Shown here: positions 19,979 to 28,098 of the stretch, in pieces | How positions within the stretch are numbered: position 1 is the stretch's first letter | How the letters are laid out: each line of letters begins with the position of its first letter | From: Bdellovibrionia bacterium | GTDB taxonomy: Bacteria > Bdellovibrionota > Bdellovibrionia > Bdellovibrionales > JAGQZY01 | DNA: 38,075 bases | Assembly: GCA_030424665.1 (NCBI GenBank) | Contig: JAUHWN010000021.1 | Coordinates: 1 to 38,075, forward strand | Direction of reading: 5' to 3' | The notes under the pieces: model-generated | What the model was told of the DNA's origin: nothing | Seen by the model: only the letters and a program-made list of their open reading frames with translations | Databases searched by the model: none | Made by a program: the position numbers and the translations under genes

Positions 19979-20124
19979 GAGCCTCCTCTCGAAATCAGAG
20001 TTCCGCTTTATGCGGCCTAGACCCGGCTCCCTCTCCCCCTAATCCCTCTACCTTTGATCTGAAGCCAAAAACACTGGTTCCAAAATGGTACGTGAATTGT
20101 ATTAACCAAGGGACGGAGGCATGA

Positions 20125-21273
20125 ATGACTAAGAATACTAAGATCTTATTACTTCTATCACTTTTTACCACGGGACTTCTTGTTGCCTGCGGCGGACCTA
20201 AAAGTAACAACGATCGAAGAGAACCTATACTTAGTTTTAGAACAACGGCCAACGATGGTAGCTGTGAGCAACCGATGAAGAGCTTCCAGGGACTTCAAGC
20301 CCTTTGCATGTATCTGATTGACGAAGATCGCAATGATGGTTGCGCCCAAAGAGAACGTTACGATTATTTTCGAGCTAACTGTATTATTGATGGCCGTCCT
20401 GTCATCGAAGATGTTCCAGAGTTCGTACTCAATCCTAATGCTCGGCCCGAAGGCGAGCAATGTGATCCTGACACAGACGAGGATTGTGAGGCGCGAACGG
20501 TTCAATGTAATCCAGCAACAGACGAGAACTGCGAAGCGACGACGAGACAATGTAATCCGGCTACCGATGCTGATTGCCCAAGTCCGGCCGCCGATGTTCG
20601 CGACACGCGAAGCTGCGAAGAAGGAAACGAAGCCGCTTGTGCCGTAGAAACTGGACCCGCCAGAGCAGCTCCCGTCCCAGCAGATCCTGTGGTCGAAGAC
20701 GAAAGCGTTCGTTTACCTTTCTCCTCTTACAACTCGGTTTTTGTTCCAGTCTCTGAGGACGACATTATCAGTTTTGATAACACGACCATTAACAACGACA
20801 TAAAAACCATTGAGCTTCGAGTTCGATATCATTCAGTGGCCCCTACAGACTTTAATCAACAACTCGACCAGTTTAGAATTGCTGCTTCAACAGATGCCAA
20901 TGTTTTACTCTCACTAGACTCTCTTGACGGAGCCAACATCAGTGAGTGCCAATGGGAGGTCTCTGGCAACTTCATTCTCGAGGGAGCCTCGCCAGATAAC
21001 CCGGCGGAATTAATAATTCGCGGTGAAGATCCATCGGCCACTGACTACACGAGCAGCTACGAACACGGGCCTTGTGAAAACCATGCCCTGCAAATTTACA
21101 ACGAAGTTAAGAATGGCAGTCAACTCATGCTCGTGATCGAAAGCTTACCTGTATCTGAAATCGATAACTTGGTCCTAGCCCCTTTTACTCTGCAGATTGG
21201 TCTTGATTCGTCGAGCCCTGCGGATGTAGAGATCAACGGATCTGGTGCGCGAGAAGTCGGTGTTGCCGAATAA
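20125..21273 (+). CDS. Lipoprotein with tandem Cys/Asp-rich repeats
   Basis: Lipobox LLVACGG; QCDPDTDEDCEARTV/QCNPATDENCEATTR/QCNPATDADCPSP. Confidence 0.75.
   Translation: MTKNTKILLLLSLFTTGLLVACGGPKSNNDRREPILSFRTTANDGSCEQPMKSFQGLQALCMYLIDEDRNDGCAQRERYDYFRANCIIDGRPVIEDVPEFVLNPNARPEGEQCDPDTDEDCEARTVQCNPATDENCEATTRQCNPATDADCPSPAADVRDTRSCEEGNEAACAVETGPARAAPVPADPVVEDESVRLPFSSYNSVFVPVSEDDIISFDNTTINNDIKTIELRVRYHSVAPTDFNQQLDQFRIAASTDANVLLSLDSLDGANISECQWEVSGNFILEGASPDNPAELIIRGEDPSATDYTSSYEHGPCENHALQIYNEVKNGSQLMLVIESLPVSEIDNLVLAPFTLQIGLDSSSPADVEINGSGAREVGVAE
20458..20580 (+). repeat. 45-bp tandem repeat within the lipoprotein CDS, about 2.7 units
   Basis: CAATGTGATCCT.../CAATGTAATCCA.../CAATGTAATCCG... 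at 20458, 20503 and 20548. Confidence 0.85.
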
Positions 21274-21326
21274 CCTCAGCTCGTTCAGGTCTAGTTCAGT
21301 CATACTATCAAACACATATATATAGA

Positions 21327-21352
21327 TAAGAGCTCCGCTTACTGAGCTCTTA
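21327..21352 (+). terminator. Hairpin downstream of the lipoprotein gene
   Basis: TAAGAGCTC-cgcttact-GAGCTCTTA, perfect 9-bp stem; no clear U tract. Confidence 0.55.
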
Positions 21353-21405
21353 CTACCAATTGTCACCGACCATAATCTAGTTTTCTCAAAAAAAGACAGA
21401 ATAAC

Positions 21406-21432
21406 TAAAGCCTCGTTATGAGACACCGATGA
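21406..21432 (+). promoter_or_regulatory. Candidate sigma28 (FliA) promoter for flagellin 1
   Basis: TAAA-N15-ACCGATGA versus consensus TAAA-N15-GCCGATAA. Confidence 0.65.
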
Positions 21433-21528
21433 GCTAGTTGTAAGTAATGATACCCATATTGAGTAGGTACTACTGCTCACTTGATCTCAAGGAAGAGGTT
21501 AAGGGATCTCAAGGAAGAGGAGGATATT

Positions 21529-22374
21529 ATGGGTCTTCGGATTAATACAAACACGGCTTCTTTGAATGCACAAAGAAACTTGTTTGGAACTAAGCAAGCG
21601 CTTGATAAGAGCCTTGAAAAATTGTCCTCAGGTTATCGAATTAATCGAGCCGGAGACGATGCAGCGGGATTAGCGATTTCAGAAAATCTTCGCGCGCAGA
21701 TTCGAGGTTTAAAACAAGCTAATAGAAACGCACAGGATGGTATTTCACTGATTCAAGTGGCCGAAGGTGGTCTCAACGAAGTCAGCTCGATACTTATCCG
21801 TCTGAGAGAGCTCGCCGTACAAGCAGCTTCAGATACGATCGGACCCGTTGAGAGACAATTCCTTAACGTGGAATACGATCAACTCGTATCAGAGATTGAT
21901 CGAATTGCCGATGGTACTGAGTTTAACGGTACACCACTCCTGAGTGGTACGGGATCCATTCTCGATTTCCAAATTGGAACTCGAAATGACCCAAATATCG
22001 ATAGGCTCTCATTTGATGCATCCAAAGCGGACTCAAATAGTGCAGCACTCGGTGTGAATCTCACCAGTGTGGCTGATAAAGCCTCTGCACAGAACTCACT
22101 GGCTGCCATTGATGAAGCAATCGTCAGTGTCTCGGCCATGCGAGCGGACTTTGGTGCGATTCAAAACAGACTGCAATCGACCATTGGTAACTTGAACGTC
22201 TCACTTGAAAACTTAGCTGCTGCTAACTCTCGAGTTAGAGATGTTGATATCGCTGAAGAAACGGCGAGTTTTACAAAGAATAATATACTGACGCAAGCAG
22301 GGGTATCCGTACTCTCGCAAGCGAATCAGACAGCTAACTCGGCACTAACACTCTTGAATCGATCTTTCTCATAG
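21529..22374 (+). CDS. fliC: Flagellin (short, D0/D1 type)
   Basis: MGLRINTNTASLNAQRNL, LSSGYRINRAGDDAAGLAISENLRAQIRGL, and C-terminal ISVLSQANQ-like region. Start moved to 21529 (SD GAGGAGG). Confidence 0.97.
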   Translation: MGLRINTNTASLNAQRNLFGTKQALDKSLEKLSSGYRINRAGDDAAGLAISENLRAQIRGLKQANRNAQDGISLIQVAEGGLNEVSSILIRLRELAVQAASDTIGPVERQFLNVEYDQLVSEIDRIADGTEFNGTPLLSGTGSILDFQIGTRNDPNIDRLSFDASKADSNSAALGVNLTSVADKASAQNSLAAIDEAIVSVSAMRADFGAIQNRLQSTIGNLNVSLENLAAANSRVRDVDIAEETASFTKNNILTQAGVSVLSQANQTANSALTLLNRSFS

Positions 22375-22427
22375 GGGTAGTTTAACTACTACCCTTCTGG
22401 GGAGAAGATTCGGTCTCTAACTCAGCC

Positions 22428-22480
22428 CTTTACTCTGTATGGAGTAATGTAAGCCTGAACTTTACTCCTACAGAGTAAAG
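22428..22480 (+). other. Strong 19-bp hairpin between the flagellin genes (terminator or processed RNA)
   Basis: CTTTACTCTGTA-t-GGAGTAA ... TTACTCCTACAGAGTAAAG, single bulge. Confidence 0.75.
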
Positions 22481-22769
22481 CCTCTTCAGACGGCGGGTTC
22501 TTAGACCATGATCGCAAGTGTGAGCCCAACTGTTTCCTGCAATTCGGGGGTCCTCGGACTCCCATTTTGAAAGAAACAAAAAGCAAAGCCGGGTTAGCTA
22601 ATGATTTAAGGGAAAAGGCTCAATGAAAAAAAGAGCCAAGTGGATCAGTGAATCCTCCCTTGAAGTGAAAAAAGAAAAGGCTTGAAAGCCGCTAAGGAAC
22701 TCACTCTTAAGGTGAGCTATATGCATTTGTGCAAGGGACTTCTCCCGAATTCTTTTAAAATCTGGACTC

Positions 22770-22795
22770 TAAAACAAAAGACAAACAACCGAATA
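22770..22795 (+). promoter_or_regulatory. Candidate sigma28-like promoter for flagellin 2
   Basis: TAAA-N14-ACCGAATA; weaker match than for flagellin 1. Confidence 0.4.
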
Positions 22796-22885
22796 GACAA
22801 TTAGGAGTAGTTTACTCTGTTAACCAAGGATGGTCCATGAAGGACCTAAGCCAATAAGGATGGCACTAGTCAAGGAGGATTAGCT

Positions 22886-22900
22886 ATGCAAGGAGGATAG
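22886..22900 (+). CDS. Possible 4-codon leader ORF (MQGG*)
   Basis: AAGGAGG SD 7 nt upstream; stop 3 nt before the flagellin 2 ATG. Confidence 0.4.
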   Translation: MQGG

Positions 22901-22903
22901 AAC

Positions 22904-23737
22904 ATGGGACTTAGAATTGCCACGAACGTGCCTTCGTTGAATGCCCAAAAGAATTTGATCGGTGTAAACAGAAGCCTCGATCAGTCACTCGCACGACTCA
23001 GCTCAGGTTTTCGAATTAACCAAGCTGCTGACGATGCTGCAGGATTGGCGATGAGTGAAAACTTACGAGGTCAAATCCGCGGGCTTAAACAGGCCAACCG
23101 AAATGCCAACGATGGTATTTCTCTGGTACAGGTAGCAGAAGGTGGGTTGAACGAAGTAGCTAATATGTTGATTCGCTTAAGAGAACTAGCGGTACAAGCT
23201 TCTTCAGATACCATCGGCGATACCGAAAGAAAGTTTTTGGATGTTGAATACCAACAGCTTAAGTCAGAAATGCAAAGGATTGCGGAAGTTACAAAGTTTA
23301 ATGATCGCGATCTACTGAACGGAACTGGTGGTCTCTTTGATGTACAAATCGGTATCCATAACGACCCTTTTAAAGATCGAATTTCATTTAATGCCAGTGC
23401 AGCAAATGCTTCGATCGATGCCCTAGGTGTTGTTGCCGAATCTGTTGCTACTAAAGAGCAGGCGCAAACAAGTATTGATGTGGTTGATGAAGCGATGTTG
23501 AGCGTGAATGCGATGAGAGCCAATTTTGGTGCTCTTCAAAACAGACTTCAGTCGACAGTTAATAACTTGAACATTGCCCACGAGAACTACTCAGCTGCGA
23601 ATAGCCGAATTAGAGATACGGACATCGCAGAAGAGACTGCTGAACTCACAAGAAATAATATCTTGATGCAGTCAGGGATCTCAGTACTCGGTCAGGCAAA
23701 CCAGATGCAATCAATGGCTCTTAAGCTTTTGAGCTAG
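22904..23737 (+). CDS. fliC: Flagellin (second paralogue)
   Basis: MGLRIATNVPSLNAQKNL, LSSGFRINQAADDAAGLAMSENLRGQIRGL; SD AAGGAGG. Confidence 0.97.
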   Translation: MGLRIATNVPSLNAQKNLIGVNRSLDQSLARLSSGFRINQAADDAAGLAMSENLRGQIRGLKQANRNANDGISLVQVAEGGLNEVANMLIRLRELAVQASSDTIGDTERKFLDVEYQQLKSEMQRIAEVTKFNDRDLLNGTGGLFDVQIGIHNDPFKDRISFNASAANASIDALGVVAESVATKEQAQTSIDVVDEAMLSVNAMRANFGALQNRLQSTVNNLNIAHENYSAANSRIRDTDIAEETAELTRNNILMQSGISVLGQANQMQSMALKLLS

Positions 23738-23799
23738 GAACCAATTTCAGGGGCTTAGGGTTTTAGGACCCTAAGCCTATGGCGAAAAAGGAGACCATT

Positions 23800-23892
23800 A
23801 TGGCTGTGGTATTAAACGAATGGAAAAACTCATTGGCAGCAATCTTACTGATCTCAGTAAGCATCGCCGCCCTATATTCAAACCTCATCTAA
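23800..23892 (+). CDS. Unannotated 30-aa small membrane protein
   Basis: MAVVLNEWKNSLAAILLISVSIAALYSNLI*, SD AAGGAG; one hydrophobic helix. In-frame alternative ATG at 23779. Confidence 0.6.
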   Translation: MAVVLNEWKNSLAAILLISVSIAALYSNLI

Positions 23893-23902
23893 AAGCCCAA
23901 AA

Positions 23903-24007
23903 GGTAGAAGCTTCCTTTTGGTAACTATAATGCGTTAAGGGCCCCAATGGGCCCTTAATTTTTTTAAAAAAATGATGCGATCGCGCTACCGAAAGGAAGC
24001 TTCTACC
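23903..24007. repeat. 21-bp inverted repeat bracketing the terminator
   Basis: GGTAGAAGCTTCCTTTTGGTA (23903-23923) and TACCGAAAGGAAGCTTCTACC (23987-24007), one mismatch. Confidence 0.85.
23935..23967. terminator. Bidirectional terminator
   Basis: TTAAGGGCCC-caat-GGGCCCTTAA followed by a T run and then an A run. Confidence 0.85.
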
Positions 24008-24015
24008 ATTGGTGC

Positions 24016-25710
24016 CTATAGGGGGGCGTTGAGGGGTTTGTCCGATTGGTTTTTCTGCCACGCTTGTGGTGAAAGTCCCGGGCCGTAGGCCATGAGACGC
24101 TGACCCGACTCGACATCGGTGAACTTTTCAAAGTTCTCAACAAACATACCGGCTAATTTCTCTAGGGTTTTATCGTACTCCTCTTTGTTCTCCCAAGTAT
24201 TCCTAGGATTCAGAACTTTAGCATCCACACCAGGAAGAGTTTTTGGAATTTCAAAGTTAAACAACGGAAATTTGGCCCAAGTCGTTTGCTCAATGGAACC
24301 ATCGAGAATCGCATCAATGATCAAACGAGTATCTCGAATACTCATGCGGTGGCCTTTACCATATGCACCGGCAGTCCATCCAGTATTTACAAGGTAAGCG
24401 TTTGATCCGTGCTTTCGCATTTTTTTGGCTAGGATTTCACCGTACTTAGTAGGGTGAACCGTTAGGAATGGCCCGCCAAAACAGGGTGAAAATACGGCCG
24501 TCGGTTCTTTAACACCAATTTCTGTTCCAGCCACTTTTGCAGTGTATCCAGACAAGTACTGATACTCTGCTTGCTCAGGAGTAAGTCGAGAAACTGGCGG
24601 CAACACACCAAAAGCATCACAAGTTAAAAATACGATGTTCTTTGGATGACCACCTGCCGATACCGGCTGAACAATATTGTCAATGTGGTGAATCGGATAG
24701 GAAACGCGGGTGTTTTCCGTTTTAGATCCATCGGTAAAATCGACATTACCATTTTCATCAAACACTACATTCTCTAACAGCGCATCTCTACGAATCGCAT
24801 TGTAAATATCGGGCTCATTTTCTTTTGAAAGATTGATACATTTTGCGTAACAACCGCCTTCAAAATTAAAAATCCCTTCATCATCCCAGCCGTGCTCATC
24901 ATCACCGATCAGCTTTCTTTTAGGATCGGCCGACAAAGTTGTCTTTCCGGTACCTGAAAGACCAAAGAACAATGCTGTATCTCCAGACTCACCTTGGTTT
25001 GCCGAACAATGAAAAGAGCCGACACCCTTCAAAGGCAAGAAGTAATTCATAATCGAAAAAATGCCCTTTTTGATTTCCCCGCCATACCAGGTTCCGCCAA
25101 TGAGCGTAAGGCGTTCTGAAACGTGGGCTGCAACATAAACTTCGCTACGAATACCAAGGCTTTCAAAATCTTTAGCCGATGTTTTACAAGAATCCAAAAT
25201 AGTCCAATCCGGAGTGAAGTCTTTGAGCTCTTCTTCGGACGGGCGAATAAACATATTTTTTGCGAAATGAGCTTTCCAAGCGATTTCAGTTATTAATCGT
25301 ACTTTGATCCGCGAATTAGGATTCGCTCCACAAAAAGCATCAACAACATAAAGGTCTTTACCATTAAGCTGATCAAGAGTTGTGGTTTTAAGACTTTCCC
25401 AGGTCTTTTGATCGAGAGGCGTGTTATCTGAACCAGTTCCCTCCCACCAAATATTTTCCTTACTTTCCTCGTCTACAACGATGTATTTGTCTCGAGGTGA
25501 GCGTCCCGTGAATCGACCCGTGTCTACAGTGACTGCATCGAACTCTGTCAGATGACCTTTGGCCCACTCGCCTTCAGGGTTGTTCGTCTCGTGTGCAAAA
25601 AGAGTTTCATAGGATGGGTTTCTAATAATCGAATTTGCAGTTTCAATTCCCGACTGATTTAGTCCAAGGGCTTTAATGACTTCAGAGGGTTCCAGCAAAG
25701 TAGAAGACAC
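24016..25710 (-). CDS. pckA: Phosphoenolpyruvate carboxykinase (ATP)
   Basis: [55 protein letters not shown]. Confidence 0.98.
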   Translation of the reverse strand: MSSTLLEPSEVIKALGLNQSGIETANSIIRNPSYETLFAHETNNPEGEWAKGHLTEFDAVTVDTGRFTGRSPRDKYIVVDEESKENIWWEGTGSDNTPLDQKTWESLKTTTLDQLNGKDLYVVDAFCGANPNSRIKVRLITEIAWKAHFAKNMFIRPSEEELKDFTPDWTILDSCKTSAKDFESLGIRSEVYVAAHVSERLTLIGGTWYGGEIKKGIFSIMNYFLPLKGVGSFHCSANQGESGDTALFFGLSGTGKTTLSADPKRKLIGDDEHGWDDEGIFNFEGGCYAKCINLSKENEPDIYNAIRRDALLENVVFDENGNVDFTDGSKTENTRVSYPIHHIDNIVQPVSAGGHPKNIVFLTCDAFGVLPPVSRLTPEQAEYQYLSGYTAKVAGTEIGVKEPTAVFSPCFGGPFLTVHPTKYGEILAKKMRKHGSNAYLVNTGWTAGAYGKGHRMSIRDTRLIIDAILDGSIEQTTWAKFPLFNFEIPKTLPGVDAKVLNPRNTWENKEEYDKTLEKLAGMFVENFEKFTDVESGQRLMAYGPGLSPQAWQKNQSDKPLNAPL

Positions 25711-26040
25711 AATGACTCCTTAAAGTAAGGGTTTAGAGAACGCTTTTATTTGCCCTTGGGTTTAACAGAGATTTTTCTATTTGGCCAAAATTAGTAGTGG
25801 AAAATGATCCCCAACCCTGGTGCTCATGCCCTGCGGCATCCAACCGACATCGGAACCTCAGAATGAGCTCTATGCTCCTGAAATCCCACAGATTTTTAGG
25901 TACAAAACCATCAAACTGTAAAGAATCTCAACAAAGCTGCCATTTTGCCCGAAAAACCGGGAGAACTGGCCCTCAAATGCCATTAATTTTGATTTGAGCG
26001 GGAATACATCTCGCATTCTTAAGGCGTATAGGAGCAAGTA

Positions 26041-26184
26041 ATGAATTCACGCGAAATTATATACTTAATGCTTGGGATCTTTATCCTTCTGACCATGACC
26101 CTTTCCATGGTCTCCTACGGCCCTATCGATTCAGAGCCGTCGAACCTTACAATCGACGCCTACCAAATTAATTTTTCAAAATAA
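26041..26184 (+). CDS. Unannotated 47-aa small membrane protein
   Basis: MNSREIIYLMLGIFILLTMTLSMVSYGPIDSEPSNLTIDAYQINFSK*, AGGAG SD upstream, one hydrophobic helix. Confidence 0.6.
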   Translation: MNSREIIYLMLGIFILLTMTLSMVSYGPIDSEPSNLTIDAYQINFSK

Positions 26185-26323
26185 GCACCCACAATCTCGA
26201 ATCACCATTGGATACAAAAGTAACTTCCTAGCCCAGCCCCCTATTCTGGAACTTTTAAAGACATTACTTGATTCCTCATAGGGAGTTTTTAAACTATCAC
26301 TGCGCAACACAGTGAGGTTTTCA

Positions 26324-28096
26324 ATGAGATATTCGTTTCTTCTACTATTTGCATTTTTACTTCTTTCAAACACCTCCCATGCATTTCGAGCTAAGCCCTG
26401 GCAAATTCTTAGAACCAGCGGAGATGTGAGCGTTCAAAGAGGTGAAGAAATTCTAAAGGTCAGTCGAACCCCATTTCAATTGGAGTCGGGCGACATCGTT
26501 ATCACCGAATCAAGGTCAAAGGCCCGCATTCGTAGAGAGAACAGTAGCTTTTACATCGGTCCCAAAAGCCAAACTCGAATCGAATTCAACAAGTCGGAGA
26601 ACCCTAAAACAAAATCAGAACGTGGGATCATAGACGTTATTTACGGAAAACTTCGCGCCGAAGTTAAAAAAGATACTGCCTCTAAATATAAAATTAAAGC
26701 GAAAGCTGCCGTTGCCGGAGTTCGCGGCACAGAGCTTTTTGTCCACGTCATAGGTGGCGAAGTCCAACTTTGTACCATTGAAGGCCTTGTCGAAGTCGAA
26801 CTCGAGGATGGAAGCAAAAAAGAAGTCCCCGGAGGAATGGGAGTCACCCTCAAAAATGGTCAACCTCTTATTTACAGAGAGACGCCTATGGCATCCCTTG
26901 CGGCCTGGCTTCGCGAAACGAGCTTTGAAGAAGAACCGCAAATGATGATGGCCACGAAGTATACCCCTCGCTCTAACTGGATGACACTGTCTGATGATTT
27001 TAGACTCTACCATCGATTCGGATACAGAGCTCAATTTCGAGACCAAACGGTCAAGGCCATCACCGATACCGAATATGTAAAAAACAATATTTATGAGGGA
27101 TCATTCTTTTACGGCCTCAAACAGGGAATTGATTATGGTGTTCAAATCGAAGCTTCCCTTAACTCAATCGCTCAAGCCGAAAGACAAACTATCGATGGTT
27201 TCGCTGGATTTAATGAAACAAGCTACAGCCGCATCGCCCTGAGAGAAGCTCTCGCCTATTACGTGGATGGTCCACTTGAATTGAAACTCGGAATTCAATC
27301 TAATCACGTTGATTCAAAAGTGATTTTACCGAGACAGTTTTATTTTCCGGAAGAAGATAGACACCTGGGTTTAGACATTTCTTATGACATCGATTCAATG
27401 AATCGCTTGCGCTTTTTTATCAGTGAAGGTCTCGAAGACACCAATGCCTTCGATCACCTCACACAAACCAGTGTCTATGGTGTTAATTATACTGGACCCG
27501 AAAAATATGGTTCATTAACCCTAGTATTTACCAGTGAAAAAAATGAAAACCTACAGGGTATGAGCGCTCTCGCCTACAGAAACTTGATCTCGTATAGCGA
27601 TTTAGCCTTTGAAGGAGAGTGGGTTTATCAAATCCTTGATCAAAACACTCCGACAAACAAGGAATCCAGCCATGAAACTTTCTTAGATCTCAATTTATCT
27701 TATGCTTTCCACCTGGGTATTCTTGGGCGCATTGACCTCGGCTTTACCCATGCCTCTGAAAATTTCAAGGGACTTTTTGAAGACCAATACCGCGCCGGAA
27801 TTAGCGGCACCTATTCGCGATTTAGTAACTTGAATATTACGAGTATGGGTCTTTCTCTATCTCCACTTCTCAATCATTTTGCAGAAATTAGCTACTACAT
27901 GATTAATGACGTGACCGATAGTGGATCCATAATTCGTACAGATGCCACGACCAATAAAGTAGGTAGTGAACTCAATATTAGTTACATATACAAATACAGT
28001 AACTTCGTTGAGGCTAGTCTCCATGGCTTTTGGTTTAAAGGTGACAACCTCTTCGAAAAGAATGACGGCTTCTTGATTCGACTTGAATTTAAATAG
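26324..28096 (+). CDS. FecR-domain protein with putative C-terminal outer-membrane beta-barrel
   Basis: Signal peptide; ILRTSGDVSVQRGEE...LESGDIVITESRSKARIRRENSSFYIGPKS and AVAGVRGTELFV are FecR-like; remainder rich in alternating amphipathic strands. Confidence 0.7.
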   Translation: MRYSFLLLFAFLLLSNTSHAFRAKPWQILRTSGDVSVQRGEEILKVSRTPFQLESGDIVITESRSKARIRRENSSFYIGPKSQTRIEFNKSENPKTKSERGIIDVIYGKLRAEVKKDTASKYKIKAKAAVAGVRGTELFVHVIGGEVQLCTIEGLVEVELEDGSKKEVPGGMGVTLKNGQPLIYRETPMASLAAWLRETSFEEEPQMMMATKYTPRSNWMTLSDDFRLYHRFGYRAQFRDQTVKAITDTEYVKNNIYEGSFFYGLKQGIDYGVQIEASLNSIAQAERQTIDGFAGFNETSYSRIALREALAYYVDGPLELKLGIQSNHVDSKVILPRQFYFPEEDRHLGLDISYDIDSMNRLRFFISEGLEDTNAFDHLTQTSVYGVNYTGPEKYGSLTLVFTSEKNENLQGMSALAYRNLISYSDLAFEGEWVYQILDQNTPTNKESSHETFLDLNLSYAFHLGILGRIDLGFTHASENFKGLFEDQYRAGISGTYSRFSNLNITSMGLSLSPLLNHFAEISYYMINDVTDSGSIIRTDATTNKVGSELNISYIYKYSNFVEASLHGFWFKGDNLFEKNDGFLIRLEFK

Positions 28097-28098
28097 AT

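Noticed and set aside
20121-20132. ATGAATGACTAA mini-ORF (MND*) overlapping the lipoprotein start
   Set aside because: The SD is only 1 nt from the first ATG but correctly spaced for the second; not credible as a translated leader.
20158-20550. 130-aa minus-strand ORF (and other antisense ORFs such as 26615-27046, 23071-23523, 19412-19732)
   Set aside because: Lies entirely antisense to well-supported CDSs, with no recognisable domain or SD.
25797-25997. 66-aa ORF upstream of pckA
   Set aside because: No convincing SD or domain, and the composition looks non-coding.
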